This document shows, piece by piece, positions 5,624 through 6,966 of a stretch of 6,966 nucleotides of DNA (positions within the stretch are counted from its first letter, which is position 1; each line of letters begins with the position of its first letter). Position numbers and translations under genes: made by a program. Source of the DNA: Oscillospiraceae bacterium (GTDB lineage: Bacteria > Bacillota > Clostridia > Oscillospirales > Oscillospiraceae). The notes below the pieces were generated by a model. That model worked only from the letters and a program-made list of their open reading frames with translations, did no database searches and was not told the origin of the DNA. The stretch lies in NCBI GenBank assembly GCA_031266955.1, contig JAISAA010000260.1:1-6966 (forward strand). The letters are read 5' to 3'.

Positions 5624-6966
5624 ATGTCCCAAAAGCCCGTAAAATTCAAGCCCGACTACACGCGCGTGATATCCTTTTCGCTTATGGGACCGGAAAGCGG
5701 CGGACCGTGCCTCGTCGATTGCACGGACGGCAAAATTACGCGCATCCGCCCGTATGCCTACGATGAATCGCTGAAAAACACACATAACCCGTGGGAGATC
5801 CGGGCGCGCGGAAGCGTTTTCCGCGCGCCCGAGCGCGTTACGCTCTCTCCGTTCGGGCTCGGCTATAAATCCCGCGTTTATTCAAAAAACCGCGTGCGCT
5901 ATCCGTTAAAGCGCGTCGATTGGGACCCGAACGGCGAGCGTAACCCGCAAAACCGCGGCAAGTCAGGCTACGTCCGCGTTTCGTGGGACGAGGCGGCGCA
6001 GCTTGTCGCGGACGAGCTTACGCGCGTGAAAAGCTTATACGGGCCTGAGGCCGTGCTGTGCCAGTCCGATATGCACGGAGAGGGTAAGCACGTCGCGCCC
6101 TCGCACGGCTGCCCCAACAGGCTGCTGTCCATCCTCGGCGGCTATACGCTGCAAATGCGCAATATGGACTCTTGGGAGGGCTGGTTCTGGGGAGCGAAGC
6201 ACGTTTGGGGCTGCGAGCCCGTCGGCGAAATGATGCCGATGACGAACCTGTTCCCGGACATCGCGAAAAACGCCGATTTGCTGTTGTTTTGGGGCTGCGA
6301 CCCGGAGACGACGCCGCTCGGCGTCGTCGGGCAGATCACGTCGCGGCTGTGCTACTGGCTGTCCTCTATCGGACTGAAAAGCGTGTATATATGTCCCGAC
6401 CTCAATTACGGCGCGGCGGTGCACGCCGATAAATGGATACCTATCCTGCCGAACACTGACGCCGCGCTCCAGCTCGCCATAGCGTATATGTGGATCACGG
6501 AGGGCACGTATGAGAAGGAATACATCGACACGCATTCCTACGGCTTCGATAAATTCAGCGCCTACGTCCTCGGCGAGACGGACGGAGAGCCCAAGACGCC
6601 GGAATGGGCGTCGCCCAAATGCGGCGTGCCGGAGTGGACGATAAAGGCGCTCGCCCGCGACTGGGCGAGGAAAACCGCGTCGATCCTGCACGGCAACGGC
6701 GGGGCGTATATCCGCGGGCCGTACGCCACGGAGCCCGCGCGGTTAGAGGCTATGCTGCTCGGTATGCGCGGACTCGGCAAGCCCGGCGTCCATCAGGCGA
6801 AAATGATAGAATTCAACCTCTGGAACCGCGATTACCCGCTGCCGTATCAGGGGGAATTCGCCCCGCAGCTTCCGATGATATCGGACCCGCTGCGCCCGGT
6901 GGACGGCGACGTCGCGCCGGAGATAAATATGCTGCGCTTCACGCTCTCCGACGCGCAGCAGCGCCG
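5624..6966 (+). CDS. Molybdopterin oxidoreductase, pyrogallol transhydroxylase large-subunit-like (partial, 3' end outside window)
   Basis: The frame is open from ATG 5624 (GAGGT 7 nt upstream) to the right edge: 447 residues, about half of the roughly 875 expected. It belongs to the DMSO reductase superfamily. From memory it aligns throughout with the large subunit (AthL) of Pelobacter acidigallici transhydroxylase, which converts pyrogallol to phloroglucinol without net redox change. Shared blocks are DPNGERNPQNRG (101-112), SWDEA (120-124), DSWEGWFWG (182-190), DPET (226-229), ADKW (268-271), AIAYMWITEGTYEKEY (285-300) and GLGKPG (383-388). His151, Asp182 and Ser183 match the catalytic His144, Asp174 and Mo-ligand Ser175; Tyr408 may match Tyr404. 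As in that subunit, there is no N-terminal CxxCxxxC Fe-S motif and no Tat signal, so it should be cytoplasmic, with Fe-S clusters on a separate small subunit. The substrate is unknown; a related aromatic hydroxylase or dehydroxylase is possible. Confidence 0.85.
   Translation, partial: MSQKPVKFKPDYTRVISFSLMGPESGGPCLVDCTDGKITRIRPYAYDESLKNTHNPWEIRARGSVFRAPERVTLSPFGLGYKSRVYSKNRVRYPLKRVDWDPNGERNPQNRGKSGYVRVSWDEAAQLVADELTRVKSLYGPEAVLCQSDMHGEGKHVAPSHGCPNRLLSILGGYTLQMRNMDSWEGWFWGAKHVWGCEPVGEMMPMTNLFPDIAKNADLLLFWGCDPETTPLGVVGQITSRLCYWLSSIGLKSVYICPDLNYGAAVHADKWIPILPNTDAALQLAIAYMWITEGTYEKEYIDTHSYGFDKFSAYVLGETDGEPKTPEWASPKCGVPEWTIKALARDWARKTASILHGNGGAYIRGPYATEPARLEAMLLGMRGLGKPGVHQAKMIEFNLWNRDYPLPYQGEFAPQLPMISDPLRPVDGDVAPEINMLRFTLSDAQQR

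Noticed and set aside
6035..6691. Minus-strand open frame of 218 codons opposite the molybdoenzyme
   Set aside because: The plus strand encodes motifs of the transhydroxylase family throughout this stretch; the minus-strand product is Arg/His-rich and resembles nothing I know.

Overview
The window looks like a chromosomal housekeeping locus of a Gram-positive Clostridia-type bacterium, possibly an uncultured gut or anaerobic-digester member of the Oscillospirales or a related order. This rests on gene content and order (HPr kinase, MurB, RapZ, WhiA, RNase Y), Bacillota-type ribosome binding sites, and GC-rich coding DNA separated by an AT-rich promoter region. The exact lineage cannot be fixed from the sequence alone.

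Layout. The left half (19-3706) is one compact minus-strand operon, read right to left: hprK, murB, rapZ, whiA. Gaps are tiny or negative, and murB and rapZ overlap. The only sizeable non-coding stretch (3707-4013) separates this operon from the divergent gene rny. It holds two back-to-back sigma-A-type promoters with 17-bp spacers, and then a striking cluster of inverted repeats in the rny 5' leader. On the plus strand, rny (RNase Y) is followed after 35 bp by a molybdopterin oxidoreductase that runs off the right edge.

How the genes fit together. HprK sets carbon catabolite control through HPr. MurB makes the UDP-MurNAc peptidoglycan precursor. RapZ (YvcJ) is a nucleotide-binding regulator, and WhiA is a DNA-binding protein linked to division and chromosome biology. 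RNase Y is the membrane-anchored endonuclease that starts mRNA decay. The last gene is of a different kind. It aligns along its visible length with the large subunit of pyrogallol-phloroglucinol transhydroxylase, keeps the equivalents of its catalytic His, Asp and Mo-ligand Ser, and lacks the N-terminal Fe-S cysteine motif. That suggests anaerobic metabolism of polyphenols or a related aromatic.

Points worth a second look: an in-frame amber codon in an otherwise intact whiA; the multi-palindrome rny leader, which can form two mutually exclusive folds; the transhydroxylase-like enzyme directly behind rny; an extra loop beside the catalytic Ser of MurB; and the absence of yvcK between rapZ and whiA. 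I found no tRNA, rRNA, CRISPR array, insertion sequence or convincing rho-independent terminator.
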